Made by a program: the position numbers and the translations under genes. Below are positions 17,393 to 25,431 of a stretch of DNA of 64,000 nt, in pieces (within the stretch, counting starts at the first letter, position 1; every line of letters begins with the position of its first letter). The stretch comes from G963668435 sp963668435. GTDB lineage: Bacteria > Latescibacterota > Latescibacteria > Latescibacterales > Latescibacteraceae. Where the stretch lies: assembly GCA_963668435.2 (NCBI GenBank), contig CAXXSC010000008.1, positions 186,001-250,000 of the forward strand, given 5' to 3'. Under the pieces are notes generated by a model, which ran no database searches, was not told where the DNA came from, and was given only the letters and a program-made list of their open reading frames with translations.

Positions 17393-17809
17393 TCATTCGG
17401 TATCGAAAGAACCGGTCTCACCTCGTTCATCTCGTGATTTCGCTTCTGCCTCAAGTATACGATACTGTTCCCTGGCAATACGCATGGCTTCATCGCGGTC
17501 TTTGGCAGTGAGCCGCCAGTAGATAAGCATCGCACCACCGGAAAAAATGAACAGCAGCGAACCGGTTACCATATCGCGGTCCATATCCTGTAAAAGTATC
17601 GCGGAAAGAAGCAGCGCTATGCCGAAAAACGCCAGAAGCAAACCGAAAAACAGCGACACACTTCCGGTTTTCGGACGATTTCCGGGCATCACACGATGAT
17701 AATGGCCCAGACGGATGAGCTCCATACGCTCAACGTGATGACGGGAGGCTACATATGCTATAGTCCCGAAGAAGCTGCCAAAAATGATTAACATAATGAA
17801 TACCGGCAT
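17393..17809 (-). CDS. Small membrane protein, DUF6249-like
   Basis: 138 residues with an N-terminal membrane helix (about 1-20), a short basic stretch (HHVERMELIRLGHYHRV) and two further hydrophobic segments (about 49-72 and 80-97), then a charged helical tail. The combination of a helix, an ERMELI-type motif and two more helices recalls DUF6249-like proteins that accompany ECF sigma or exporter genes; the match is loose. GGAGG lies ahead of the ATG. A terminator follows, so it is probably expressed alone, divergent from the pectate lyase. Confidence 0.55.
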   Translation of the reverse strand: MPVFIMLIIFGSFFGTIAYVASRHHVERMELIRLGHYHRVMPGNRPKTGSVSLFFGLLLAFFGIALLLSAILLQDMDRDMVTGSLLFIFSGGAMLIYWRLTAKDRDEAMRIAREQYRILEAEAKSRDERGETGSFDTE

Positions 17810-18134
17810 GATGAACCTCCTGCTTGTTTATCTTAAATTTTAATTCGTTCGCCGTTTCTGGGATATAGGACGCTGTCTTTTTTCATGAAATTTCAAAAAT
17901 ATTTCATTTTTTTATCTTTTTTGACAGAACCGGACATCCCCTTCTTTTCATTATGTTAACAAGACACAATTAAAGACCCCAGAATTTCTTTTTTCAGTAT
18001 ATATTACATTTTCAGACAATTAAGGTCTTTGCCAACAGCCTTTCCCATATTATTAATTATAGTAGACTATATACACCAGAAACACCCATATCGCAACTTA
18101 CTAATATTGCATTTTTTCCATCGAAAGGAACTTG
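17810..18134. other. 325-base divergent intergenic region
   Basis: AT-rich gap between the small membrane-protein gene (minus) and the pectate lyase gene (plus). It holds a palindrome at 17885-17907, a perfect TTGACA at 17928-17933 without a well-spaced -10 box, and long T runs. No small gene with a ribosome site was seen. Confidence 0.5.
17885..17907. promoter_or_regulatory. Palindrome, possible operator
   Basis: ATGAAAT and ATTTCAT arms of seven bases flank a nine-base centre in the divergent gap ahead of the pectate lyase gene. The symmetry suits a dimeric regulator, but the AT-rich setting makes chance plausible. Confidence 0.3.
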
Positions 18135-19697
18135 ATGAAACGATTTCTGACTACATCCAGCATTGTCATTATTCTGACCTTTCTTTTCTGCTCTCCGGTA
18201 TTTTCAGCTCAACCAAGCCGAATATCAGTCCTGTCCGCGATGAAAAAGGCATCGCAATACATGGACAGTCAAATATCATGTCATGGCGGTTATCTCTGGA
18301 CCTACAGCGAGGACATGACCCGACAGTGGGGAGAAGCACCGGCCCGTCCATCACAGATATGGGTGCAGGGTGGCACACCTGCCATGGGCGAATGTTTCCT
18401 TATGCTCTACAAAGGAACCGGCGACACCCTCTATCTCGAACTGGCGAAAAAGGCGGCCAATGCTCTGATATACGGTCAGCACCCGCTTGGCGGTTGGCAT
18501 TATTTCATCGATTTCGATAAGCAGGGGCTTGAAGAATGGTATACTTATATTTTCTCTAATTTCAAATGGGGCATGGAAGAATACCGTCACTATTACGGCA
18601 ACTGTACTTTCGATGACGATTCGACTGTTGGGCCAACACATTTTCTGCTCAACCTTTATATGGAAACACTGGATCCTGCCTACCGTGTACCGTTAGTGAA
18701 AGCGCTCGATTTCATTCTCATGGCACAATATGAAAACGGTGCCTGGCCGCAGCGTTATCCGTTGAGATATGAATTCGCCCACGACGGGCTTCCCGACTAC
18801 ACATCACTCTATACGTTCAACGATTCAGTCATTAACGGCAATATTGCCATGCTCATGGAGGCATGGGAAAAGCTTGGCGATGAACGATATCGCGATGCGG
18901 CTGTCCGCGGCATGGACTTTCTTATCATATCCCAGGGGCCCGGAAAACAGGCTGCATGGGGAGCTCAGCACGGCAAAGACCTTCTGCCCGCGTGGGGACG
19001 CACCCACGAACCGCCGGTCTACCTGCCGCGCTACACAGTGGAAAACATCAGGGCTCTCATGAATTATTACCGTATGACCGGCGACAGGCGTTATCTCAAA
19101 CCGATCCCGTCCGCTATCGAATGGCTTGAATTATCAGCGCTCGAAGACCTCGGCAACGGCAAATACAAACTCAACAGGCGTTACGAACAAGACACGAACA
19201 AACCGTTGTACCTTCACAGAACAGACAGGGTCAATGAGGAAGGCTACGGGCTCTGGGAACTGAAATATGAACCCAGCGAGAGCAGCCGATACCAAACAGT
19301 TGACACCAAATCACTGAAAAGTCAGTATGAGAAGCTCGCGTCAGTGTCACCGGAGAAGGCTATAGCAGAGTACCGTGAACAGCAGACGCGGAAAGAAGAA
19401 GAATCGACACAGTCGTTCACAGCTGAAAGCAGGATCGACAGCAGCGCCCAAAAAGTCGATCCCGAAAAGGTCGCGACATTGATCAAGAGTCTGGATAAAA
19501 ACGGTGCCTGGATCGAGGATGTCACTGTCTATAATATGGACGTGGCAAAACGCTACCCGAAAGGTGAAAAATTCGACAACTACAATGCCTCGGTTGACGA
19601 CGATCACGCTTCAATTGTTATTCGCGGCATTTCGACACGCTCATTTATCAACAACATGCATACTTTCGCGAACTTCCTGAAATCTGTATCTCAATGA
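18135..19697 (+). CDS. Secreted pectate lyase, PL10-like
   Basis: Predicted to cleave polygalacturonate by beta-elimination outside the cytoplasm. A signal peptide (MKRFLTTSSIVIILTFLFC then VFSA) precedes a helical, toroid-like catalytic region. PL10 patterns include CTFDDDSTVGPTHFL, NGAWPQRYPL and the later YTSLYTFNDSVINGN. About 110 extra C-terminal residues, charged then folded (after residue 410), exceed the usual catalytic core. The frame offers TTG at 18132, but AAAGGA is correctly spaced for ATG at 18135. No other carbohydrate gene is adjacent, so it is a lone degradative enzyme here. Confidence 0.85.
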   Translation: MKRFLTTSSIVIILTFLFCSPVFSAQPSRISVLSAMKKASQYMDSQISCHGGYLWTYSEDMTRQWGEAPARPSQIWVQGGTPAMGECFLMLYKGTGDTLYLELAKKAANALIYGQHPLGGWHYFIDFDKQGLEEWYTYIFSNFKWGMEEYRHYYGNCTFDDDSTVGPTHFLLNLYMETLDPAYRVPLVKALDFILMAQYENGAWPQRYPLRYEFAHDGLPDYTSLYTFNDSVINGNIAMLMEAWEKLGDERYRDAAVRGMDFLIISQGPGKQAAWGAQHGKDLLPAWGRTHEPPVYLPRYTVENIRALMNYYRMTGDRRYLKPIPSAIEWLELSALEDLGNGKYKLNRRYEQDTNKPLYLHRTDRVNEEGYGLWELKYEPSESSRYQTVDTKSLKSQYEKLASVSPEKAIAEYREQQTRKEEESTQSFTAESRIDSSAQKVDPEKVATLIKSLDKNGAWIEDVTVYNMDVAKRYPKGEKFDNYNASVDDDHASIVIRGISTRSFINNMHTFANFLKSVSQ

Positions 19698-19809
19698 CAA
19701 GAAATACAATCGAACAAAATGCTAATTATAATGTATTACAATAAACGATGTTTTTTGAAGACATAGAGGGTGGAAAAGATTAAAAAAATTGAAAATTCAA
19801 TTAATTAAC

Positions 19810-19836
19810 TGAAATTTTTCCGTCATTGCTGTCGTC
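19810..19836 (+). promoter_or_regulatory. Candidate ECF-type promoter for the first sigma gene
   Basis: TGAAATT (19810-19816), exactly 16 bases, then CGTC (19833-19836), 48 bases before the sigma-factor ATG. This is the spacing and -10 core of many autoregulated ECF promoters. A similar TTAAACT-N16-CGTC stands before the third sigma gene. Confidence 0.35.
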
Positions 19837-19884
19837 AAATCATGCAGAACGAGTATTAACAATAACCGTAAAGGCCCATTCCGC

Positions 19885-20466
19885 ATGTTGACAGCAACCG
19901 GGACATCTCTTCACGACAGGCCGGCACCCATGGAACCAGTCGAAGAGTTTTCTAATATTCTGCACGACTATCAGGACAGAGTCTACAACCAGGCATTCCG
20001 CATGCTCGGGAATCAAGAGGATGCGGAAGAGGCTGCCCAGGATATCTTTCTCAAGATATACCATTCGCTCGGAAATTTTCGCGGGGAAAGCAAGCTGTCA
20101 ACCTGGATATACCGTATCGTGACCAATGTATGCATCAGCCGTCTCAGAAAAAGACAGCTCGATATGCAGAGCCTGGACAGTACGATCGGGGATGACAACG
20201 GCAGCACTCTTGCCGATTTCCTGCCGTCGGATGACATGAATCCGGAGGAACTGCTTGAATCAAAAGAAGCTGCTGAGCTGATACGATCGAAAGTCAGCGA
20301 ACTACAGCCGGACTGGGCCATGGCTATCAGCCTTTTTCATTTTGACGATCTCACGTATGACGAGATTGCTGAGGTCATGAATGTTCCAAAAGCGACAATA
20401 GCAACGTATATCTTCAGAGGCAGAAAACAGCTGGCACGTAAACTCATGAATATGCTGTCAATGTAA
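19885..20466 (+). CDS. ECF-family RNA polymerase sigma factor (first of three)
   Basis: Sigma-70 family factor with region 2 (YQDRVYNQAFRMLGN, then DAEEAAQDIFLKIY and STWIYRIVTN) and region 4 (LTYDEIAEVMNVPKATIATY), and no region 1.1 or 3. At 193 residues it is a standard ECF size. An internal ATG 45 bases downstream (MEPVEEF) could be the true start, since the first 15 residues are not family-like. The anti-sigma gene begins 20 bases after the stop, the usual co-transcribed pair. Confidence 0.92.
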   Translation: MLTATGTSLHDRPAPMEPVEEFSNILHDYQDRVYNQAFRMLGNQEDAEEAAQDIFLKIYHSLGNFRGESKLSTWIYRIVTNVCISRLRKRQLDMQSLDSTIGDDNGSTLADFLPSDDMNPEELLESKEAAELIRSKVSELQPDWAMAISLFHFDDLTYDEIAEVMNVPKATIATYIFRGRKQLARKLMNMLSM

Positions 20467-20486
20467 ATAGAATCGGGGTGACAGTC

Positions 20487-21371
20487 ATGAACTGTAAAGA
20501 ATTTGAACATCATTTGACGGATTACATACAGGACATTGTTCCGGAAAGACTTAAACGCGAACTCGACACACACAGGGAGTCATGCCCATCCTGCGCCCGC
20601 CTTGCCGCCATGCACAGCCTTCTCGAACGCTCCTTCGAAAAAGCGGAGCCTGTCAAGGCCCCTGAAGGATTTGCGGAAAAGATGCTTCGGAAAATCGCGG
20701 AAACACCTGACAATGTCATTGATTTTGCGGAAGCTGAAGCAACGCGGCAGTCACAGGCTCCAATTCAAGCTATCGACTGTGCGGCATTCGAAGACAATGC
20801 CGCAGCATTTGTGGATGGTATCCTTGACAGCGAAGTTGCCGCACGCATGGAAACACACAGGGAAAACTGCCCTGCCTGCGCCCGCATTGCCCTTGTGCAT
20901 CGCGTCATTGCCCATACCCTGAATACAACTGAAAGCGTAACAGCACCTTCAACGCTTCGCGAGCTGGTAATTGATGAGATAACAATAGAGCAGGCAATGA
21001 AAGCCCGGTCCTTCTCATTGACAAAGCTGGGAATCTACGGAACAGCCTCCGCAGCAGCCGGACTTATTGCCGCGGCGATGACCTCATTTACAGCAGGGAT
21101 CGGCAATTCACTCCCCGTAAACAGCCTCGCCGAAAAACTGATCGGAGGAATAGAAAGCGCCCCAGTATCGTTTGCCGGCAGAGTCTACGGGATGCTAATG
21201 AGCAAATTCCCCGAACAAACAGAGGCATTGTTATCGGCCTTTGCGATACCACTGGACATTTCACTTTTTGATATGTCCATATATCTTATGCTGTTTGTGC
21301 TCATGGCGGCGGCTACCGGCTGCCTCGCATTCTATATAAACTCCCCCGCCCCATTCGTTGTTAGAAAATGA
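20487..21371 (+). CDS. Anti-sigma factor with two zinc-binding ZAS domains
   Basis: Predicted membrane-bound inhibitor of the preceding ECF sigma factor. Two copies of the zf-HC2/ZAS pattern HxxxCxxC occur: H29-C33-C36 (THRESCPSC) and a second near 120-130 (THRENCPAC), each in a similar stretch, so the domain was duplicated. Hydrophobic segments near 180-205 and at the very C-terminus (YLMLFVLMAAATGCLAF) give a bitopic or hairpin layout. ATG at 20487 follows GGGGTGA; a GTG at 20478 is possible. A strong terminator follows 27 bases after the stop, closing the two-gene unit. Confidence 0.85.
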   Translation: MNCKEFEHHLTDYIQDIVPERLKRELDTHRESCPSCARLAAMHSLLERSFEKAEPVKAPEGFAEKMLRKIAETPDNVIDFAEAEATRQSQAPIQAIDCAAFEDNAAAFVDGILDSEVAARMETHRENCPACARIALVHRVIAHTLNTTESVTAPSTLRELVIDEITIEQAMKARSFSLTKLGIYGTASAAAGLIAAAMTSFTAGIGNSLPVNSLAEKLIGGIESAPVSFAGRVYGMLMSKFPEQTEALLSAFAIPLDISLFDMSIYLMLFVLMAAATGCLAFYINSPAPFVVRK

Positions 21372-21397
21372 ATTTAACATCTTAGAGAATAGAAAAT

Positions 21398-21422
21398 ACC
21401 GTCTTTCACAGGCGGTTTTTTT
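21398..21422 (+). terminator. Rho-independent terminator after the first sigma/anti-sigma pair
   Basis: ACCGTC (21398-21403) pairs with GGCGGT (21411-21416) with one G-T wobble around a seven-base loop, followed by seven T residues (21416-21422). Confidence 0.8.
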
Positions 21423-21575
21423 ATGCGGCAAAGACATTGGGAACAATCATTCTATATACGGCAAATATGAGTATTTCTATCCATTTATTATTAGCTTAAG
21501 ATCACTTTTCTCTTTTAAAAACAGGATTTTTTTTTATATTCATAAAGGTTTGTGTCCATCTTTTAAAAAAAAGCA

Positions 21576-21601
21576 GGAACCAGTCCCACTCCTTAAGTGT
21601 T
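21576..21601 (+). promoter_or_regulatory. Candidate ECF-type promoter for the second sigma gene
   Basis: GGAAC (21576-21580), 18 bases, then GTT (21599-21601), 27 bases before the ATG. The form resembles the GGAAT-N18-GTT class of redox-responsive ECF promoters. Such short motifs arise by chance, so confidence is low. Confidence 0.3.
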
Positions 21602-21627
21602 AATATAACCAAAGGGAGGGGGTCAGG

Positions 21628-22245
21628 ATGCTAACGGCAATATCTATGAAATCCGACTGGCAGAGCATGCAGGATAAAGACGTGTTATCCTGTGTTATAG
21701 ATGGTGAATTTGAGGCATTTGAAGTTCTTGTTGACCGCTACAAGAACAGGCTGATGAATTTCGTATTCCGCTTTGTCAAAGACACCGATGTAGCAGAAGA
21801 CATTGTCCAGGAAACCTTCATGCGCGTTTTTCGCAAACGCCGTGATTACAAGGCTATAGCACATTTTTCCACATGGATTTTCACCATAGCTGGTAATCTC
21901 GCAAAAAGCGAACTCAGAAGAAGGAAACGCTGGAATTTCCTGTCGATCGATGCTGCAAACGAAGGTGAAAAGAATTTCGAACTGCCCGACAAGGGAAGAT
22001 CTCCCGACAGGGAGGCGGCAATTGCAATGTTCGATGAAAACCTTCAGGAAGCCATCGATTCTCTCAAGGGTAAATACAAGGAAGCGCTGATACTCAGAGA
22101 TATTGAAGGTCTGAGTTATCAGGAAATAGCGGACATAACTGAAGTTCCGGTCGGCACAGTCAAATCACGTGTGAACCGTGCACGGATAAAACTCCAGAAG
22201 AAGCTGAAAGGCCACACGCCGCAAGATGAACTGATGCTGAATTGA
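21628..22245 (+). CDS. ECF-family RNA polymerase sigma factor (second of three)
   Basis: 205 residues with ECF region 2 (VDRYKNRLMNFVFRFVKD, DVAEDIVQETFMRVF, STWIFTIAGNLAKSELRRR) and region 4 (LSYQEIADITEVPVGTVKSRVNRAR). The GTVKSR segment is the classical DNA-recognition helix pattern of RpoE-like factors. GGGAGGGGG precedes the ATG at 21628; an internal ATG (MKSDWQ) is possible. The anti-sigma gene follows 73 bases later, then a pseudo-HtrA and a membrane protein, an arrangement like rpoE-rseA-mucD. Confidence 0.93.
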   Translation: MLTAISMKSDWQSMQDKDVLSCVIDGEFEAFEVLVDRYKNRLMNFVFRFVKDTDVAEDIVQETFMRVFRKRRDYKAIAHFSTWIFTIAGNLAKSELRRRKRWNFLSIDAANEGEKNFELPDKGRSPDREAAIAMFDENLQEAIDSLKGKYKEALILRDIEGLSYQEIADITEVPVGTVKSRVNRARIKLQKKLKGHTPQDELMLN

Positions 22246-22318
22246 TTATGGCTATCAAACAGATAATTGAAAGTTTATAATATATCGCAAATTCACTTAG
22301 AAGGAGGTATATATCGAA

Positions 22319-22903
22319 GTGAAAACTGCTAAAGAAGACATATTCAGTTGTTCGGAATTCAAAGAATCAGTCAGCGATTATATCGATGACGAGATGAACA
22401 GCGAATTGAAGAAACCGTTTCTCGCCCATGCTGAAATCTGCTCGGAATGTTTCAAACTTCTTCAGGGCATGGAGATGATCAGAAAACGATTGTCAGTCAT
22501 GCCGAGAAAGACTGTATCCGACTCATTCAATGATAAGCTTGTCGCTTTACTGCAGGCTGAAGCGAATGGCCTGACAGTCACAACATTCGATCGGAAACCG
22601 GACAAGCCATCCGTTTTAAGGACAAGGTTCATTGTCCCGGCCGCAGCAGCATTGATTTGCGCAGCCCTGCTCCTCCCCATGAGCCGTGGTTTTATTGGCA
22701 ACGGGAAACAAGTGGCTGAAAAAACGCCTGAGGCCGACACTACAGCAATCTCCGTACAGGAATCGAACCTGACTGATGATGAAATAAATTATGTCATGGA
22801 CTCAATTAAGCGTGATAAAGCCGATGTTGGTGTGTTCCTGAACGAAGGCTCGGAAGTGAGTGCCAGGCAGAATTCAGAACCTATTATGCTTGTCAGATTT
22901 TGA
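22319..22903 (+). CDS. Anti-sigma factor with a zf-HC2 domain
   Basis: Predicted membrane-spanning inhibitor of the second ECF sigma factor. The N-terminal ZAS pattern is H37-x3-C41-x2-C44 (AHAEICSECF). One membrane helix lies at about residues 102-122 (IVPAAAALICAALLLP), followed by a 70-residue periplasmic part. The start is GTG, with AGGAGGT a rather long 11 bases ahead. A large hairpin between this gene and the next may limit read-through. Regulated proteolysis of the periplasmic part is the usual release mechanism in the family and is inferred here. Confidence 0.85.
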   Translation: MKTAKEDIFSCSEFKESVSDYIDDEMNSELKKPFLAHAEICSECFKLLQGMEMIRKRLSVMPRKTVSDSFNDKLVALLQAEANGLTVTTFDRKPDKPSVLRTRFIVPAAAALICAALLLPMSRGFIGNGKQVAEKTPEADTTAISVQESNLTDDEINYVMDSIKRDKADVGVFLNEGSEVSARQNSEPIMLVRF

Positions 22904-22908
22904 CGGAA

Positions 22909-22954
22909 CGATCCCCAAAACCGGTCACTCGAAAGGTGGCCGGTTTGCGGATCG
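22909..22954 (+). terminator. Large hairpin between anti-sigma and pseudo-HtrA genes
   Basis: CGATCC (22909-22914) and ACCGG (22920-22924) pair with CCGGTTT and GGATCG (ending 22954), giving a long stem with one small internal loop and a short loop near GAAAG. No T tract follows, so it could be an attenuating or stabilising hairpin rather than a complete terminator. Confidence 0.45.
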
Positions 22955-22992
22955 TCAAATAATAAGAATAAAAGCATCAGAAGCATAGGACC

Positions 22993-23991
22993 ATGATGAA
23001 ACGATCGAAACAACTGCATCTGCTCATTGTTATTGCAGCAGTACTGATAACATTTGCAGAAATCCCATTGCTGTTCGCCCAGACAAAATCCGAACAGGAT
23101 TCTGTGCGTTGTCTTGAAAAAATCCATTCGAACTGCAAAGGATGCATTTTTGCTGTCAGCGCCAAATCAAAGGTGAAGAACAGTGATGGTTCTAATTCGG
23201 GGTGGCGAAAAAACATTGGAACAGCTGTCCCGGTTGACAAAAACGGATATCTCATCACGGCAAGCTCCGTGGTTGAGAACGCAACTCACCTGACTGTCAG
23301 AAGCAGTGAAAATGAAATTATTGATGCGGAAATGATCGGCTCTGATGTTACCGGAAGGATTGCTGTTCTCAAGATCGATCCAAAATATATCCACAACATC
23401 CCCAACGAGAAAAACATTTACAAAATCGAAGAAGGCAACAGAATCTTCTCTCTTGGAGTCATGCCGGGAATGTCGGTTGAAGTTTCCTGCGGAGAAATCC
23501 TTCACATCCGCCACAAGGACGGAGCATTCGAAGTTACCGCATCTCAATTCCCCGGCACCTCAGGCACGCCGGTTTTCGACACTGAAGAGAACCTTATCGG
23601 GATAATCGCCTATAAAGTCGATGAAACCCATCCGCATGGGAGAAGTGTTGAAGATTCGTATCTTGCGCTTTCTTTTGATTATGCCACGGTTCTTGCACGC
23701 CAGGTTATAGAGGAGCACACACCCTGTCGTGGGTGGCTCGGTATATGTATCGACCTTGCCAACTCTGATGACGGTGGCATCGTGGTCAAGGATATAACCA
23801 AGGGAAGCCCGGCGGAAAAAGCGAAAATACTCGCTGACGATGTCATTTATGAATATAATGGTATTCCCGTCTCATCGGTGTGTATGTTCAGCGAAGCATT
23901 CGCTCATTCACGAGCAGGCGATATGGTAACGATCAAGCTCATGCGCGGTTCCAAATCCCATACGATCAATGTCACCCTCGAAAGTCATTGA
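22993..23991 (+). CDS. HtrA/DegP-like protein with a degenerate catalytic triad
   Basis: Exported (signal peptide in residues 1-30, ending LLFAQ) trypsin-fold protein with one PDZ domain (about 240-330, RGWLGICIDL). Compared with DegS, the His of the NKHVI motif is Ser92 (ITASSVV) and the Asp of TDLAVLK is Arg122 (GRIAVLKI), while the nucleophile region reads GTSGTP and keeps Ser190. Two of three catalytic residues are therefore lost. It probably binds rather than cleaves substrates, for example as a sensor for the neighbouring anti-sigma factor. Start: ATG at 22993 or 22996, after AGGA. Confidence 0.8.
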   Translation: MMKRSKQLHLLIVIAAVLITFAEIPLLFAQTKSEQDSVRCLEKIHSNCKGCIFAVSAKSKVKNSDGSNSGWRKNIGTAVPVDKNGYLITASSVVENATHLTVRSSENEIIDAEMIGSDVTGRIAVLKIDPKYIHNIPNEKNIYKIEEGNRIFSLGVMPGMSVEVSCGEILHIRHKDGAFEVTASQFPGTSGTPVFDTEENLIGIIAYKVDETHPHGRSVEDSYLALSFDYATVLARQVIEEHTPCRGWLGICIDLANSDDGGIVVKDITKGSPAEKAKILADDVIYEYNGIPVSSVCMFSEAFAHSRAGDMVTIKLMRGSKSHTINVTLESH

Positions 23992-24094
23992 GCGACAAAC
24001 ACGATCAACCTCTTGCAAAAAACGCCTCCTGTACCTATATTCGTGAATCATATACATGACAGTGCCATGTAATCCACCGTGGGGAGGAATGGAA

Positions 24095-25210
24095 ATGGAA
24101 CGCCTCAGCTTCGATTTCCGCGACATATTCAAATCAATGAAACTCGGATGGTCATCACGAAAAATGGCCACCGCTTTTCGAGGTATTCTCTCTGCCTGGG
24201 CAGTGTATTCTGTTATTGCATATGCAGCCCTCCTGCTTGACAATGAGACATCTCAGACTGGTCTTACAGCTCTATTTCGACATCATGAGTTTTTCCCCTC
24301 ACTCTGCCCTTGTGAATCAGGGATACTGCCGTCGATCATCTGGATTACTGGAATCGTTGCCGCAACACTCGTGCTCATGCAGACAGCGGCAGTGATCAGT
24401 CGTCTCGCATTTCAGGATCTTCGCGGACATGAGGTTTATCAGTGTTCCGAGGCGCGTATCCATATGAAAGGAATGCGCAAATCACTGCTGGTTGCGGTTT
24501 TGGCACCGTTTCTAATATTTATCATGATGCTCATCCCACTTGCACTGACTGCGGGTATCGGCCGCATACCGGTCATAGGCCCATTTATTGCTGCGTTGCT
24601 GCTTCTTCCTGCACTCGTTATAGCATTTATTGCCGCAGTCATGCTTTATACAGGATTCACCGGACTTTGGCTCGCACCTGCAATTGCTGCTATCTCAGGC
24701 GGAGATGCTTTGGAAATAATCGTCGAAACATTCTCGACAGCATTGAAACACCCGATAAAACAGCTCATCTACCAGATATTGTCGAGAATCGCAATCACAA
24801 TCGGTACATCGTTCTTCGCACTCTCAGGTCTGGCGGCTCTCATTCTCTGCATTGCACCGGCCGGATGGATAATGGGCGGAACGTTCAGCGAAACAACAAC
24901 TGTTGCTCTTTTCCGTATTCCAGGTCTGTTGACAGATCCCGGTAGTATCAAAGTAATTCTCTTAATTGAGGACATCCTCGGAGTCACTATTCTCACCGGT
25001 ACCGGCGGTCTGTCGTTTCCTGTGATGCTCGCAGGATGGATAAGCGGCATTGCACTTCTGGCGGCAATACTGATGTTACTGTCATATGCCGTATCAATCT
25101 GCTACAGTGCTCAGGTAGTGATCTATATCGCATTGAATCAGCAACTTCGGGGTGAGGATATCAGGCTCAAACAGGCTGGTGACTATTTCATTCCCGAAAT
25201 ACCGCAATAA
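24095..25210 (+). CDS. Polytopic membrane protein of unknown function
   Basis: 371 residues with about six to seven hydrophobic segments, for example around residues 33-52, 85-105, 135-160, 165-195, 235-265 and 305-345, and glycine- and alanine-rich stretches. No recognised motif. GGGGAGGA is spaced six bases from the ATG at 24095; upstream ATGs at 24056 and 24089 lack spacing. It is the last gene of the second ECF module, 103 bases after the pseudo-HtrA, and may be the membrane target or sensor in that system. The link is from position only. Confidence 0.6.
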   Translation: MERLSFDFRDIFKSMKLGWSSRKMATAFRGILSAWAVYSVIAYAALLLDNETSQTGLTALFRHHEFFPSLCPCESGILPSIIWITGIVAATLVLMQTAAVISRLAFQDLRGHEVYQCSEARIHMKGMRKSLLVAVLAPFLIFIMMLIPLALTAGIGRIPVIGPFIAALLLLPALVIAFIAAVMLYTGFTGLWLAPAIAAISGGDALEIIVETFSTALKHPIKQLIYQILSRIAITIGTSFFALSGLAALILCIAPAGWIMGGTFSETTTVALFRIPGLLTDPGSIKVILLIEDILGVTILTGTGGLSFPVMLAGWISGIALLAAILMLLSYAVSICYSAQVVIYIALNQQLRGEDIRLKQAGDYFIPEIPQ

Positions 25211-25332
25211 ATCTGCTCGTTCCCGATACTTTCCTTCGGGACAGGTATCCAGGGTGTTGAAATAACATGAAGGTGACAGCACGGGAATGAAGCTCTCACT
25301 GTCAGCGAGTTGAACAGTCGCGAAAATTTCCT

Positions 25333-25360
25333 TTGTTTTCTCCTGACGACTGAGTATAAT
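25333..25360 (+). promoter_or_regulatory. Sigma-70 promoter for the Crp/Fnr regulator
   Basis: TTGTTT (25333-25338), a 16-base spacer and a perfect TATAAT (25355-25360), about 70 bases before the ATG at 25432. Confidence 0.55.
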
Positions 25361-25365
25361 ATTGT

Positions 25366-25375
25366 GTTAATTAAC
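25366..25375. promoter_or_regulatory. Palindrome just after the crp promoter, possible operator
   Basis: The perfect palindrome GTTAATTAAC lies at the expected transcription start of the Crp/Fnr gene, a position suited to autorepression. It is short and AT-rich. Confidence 0.3.
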
Positions 25376-25431
25376 CATACGTTGTTTTTTTATTACAACA
25401 AGCCATCGATGCAATACCATGGAGCGAATGC

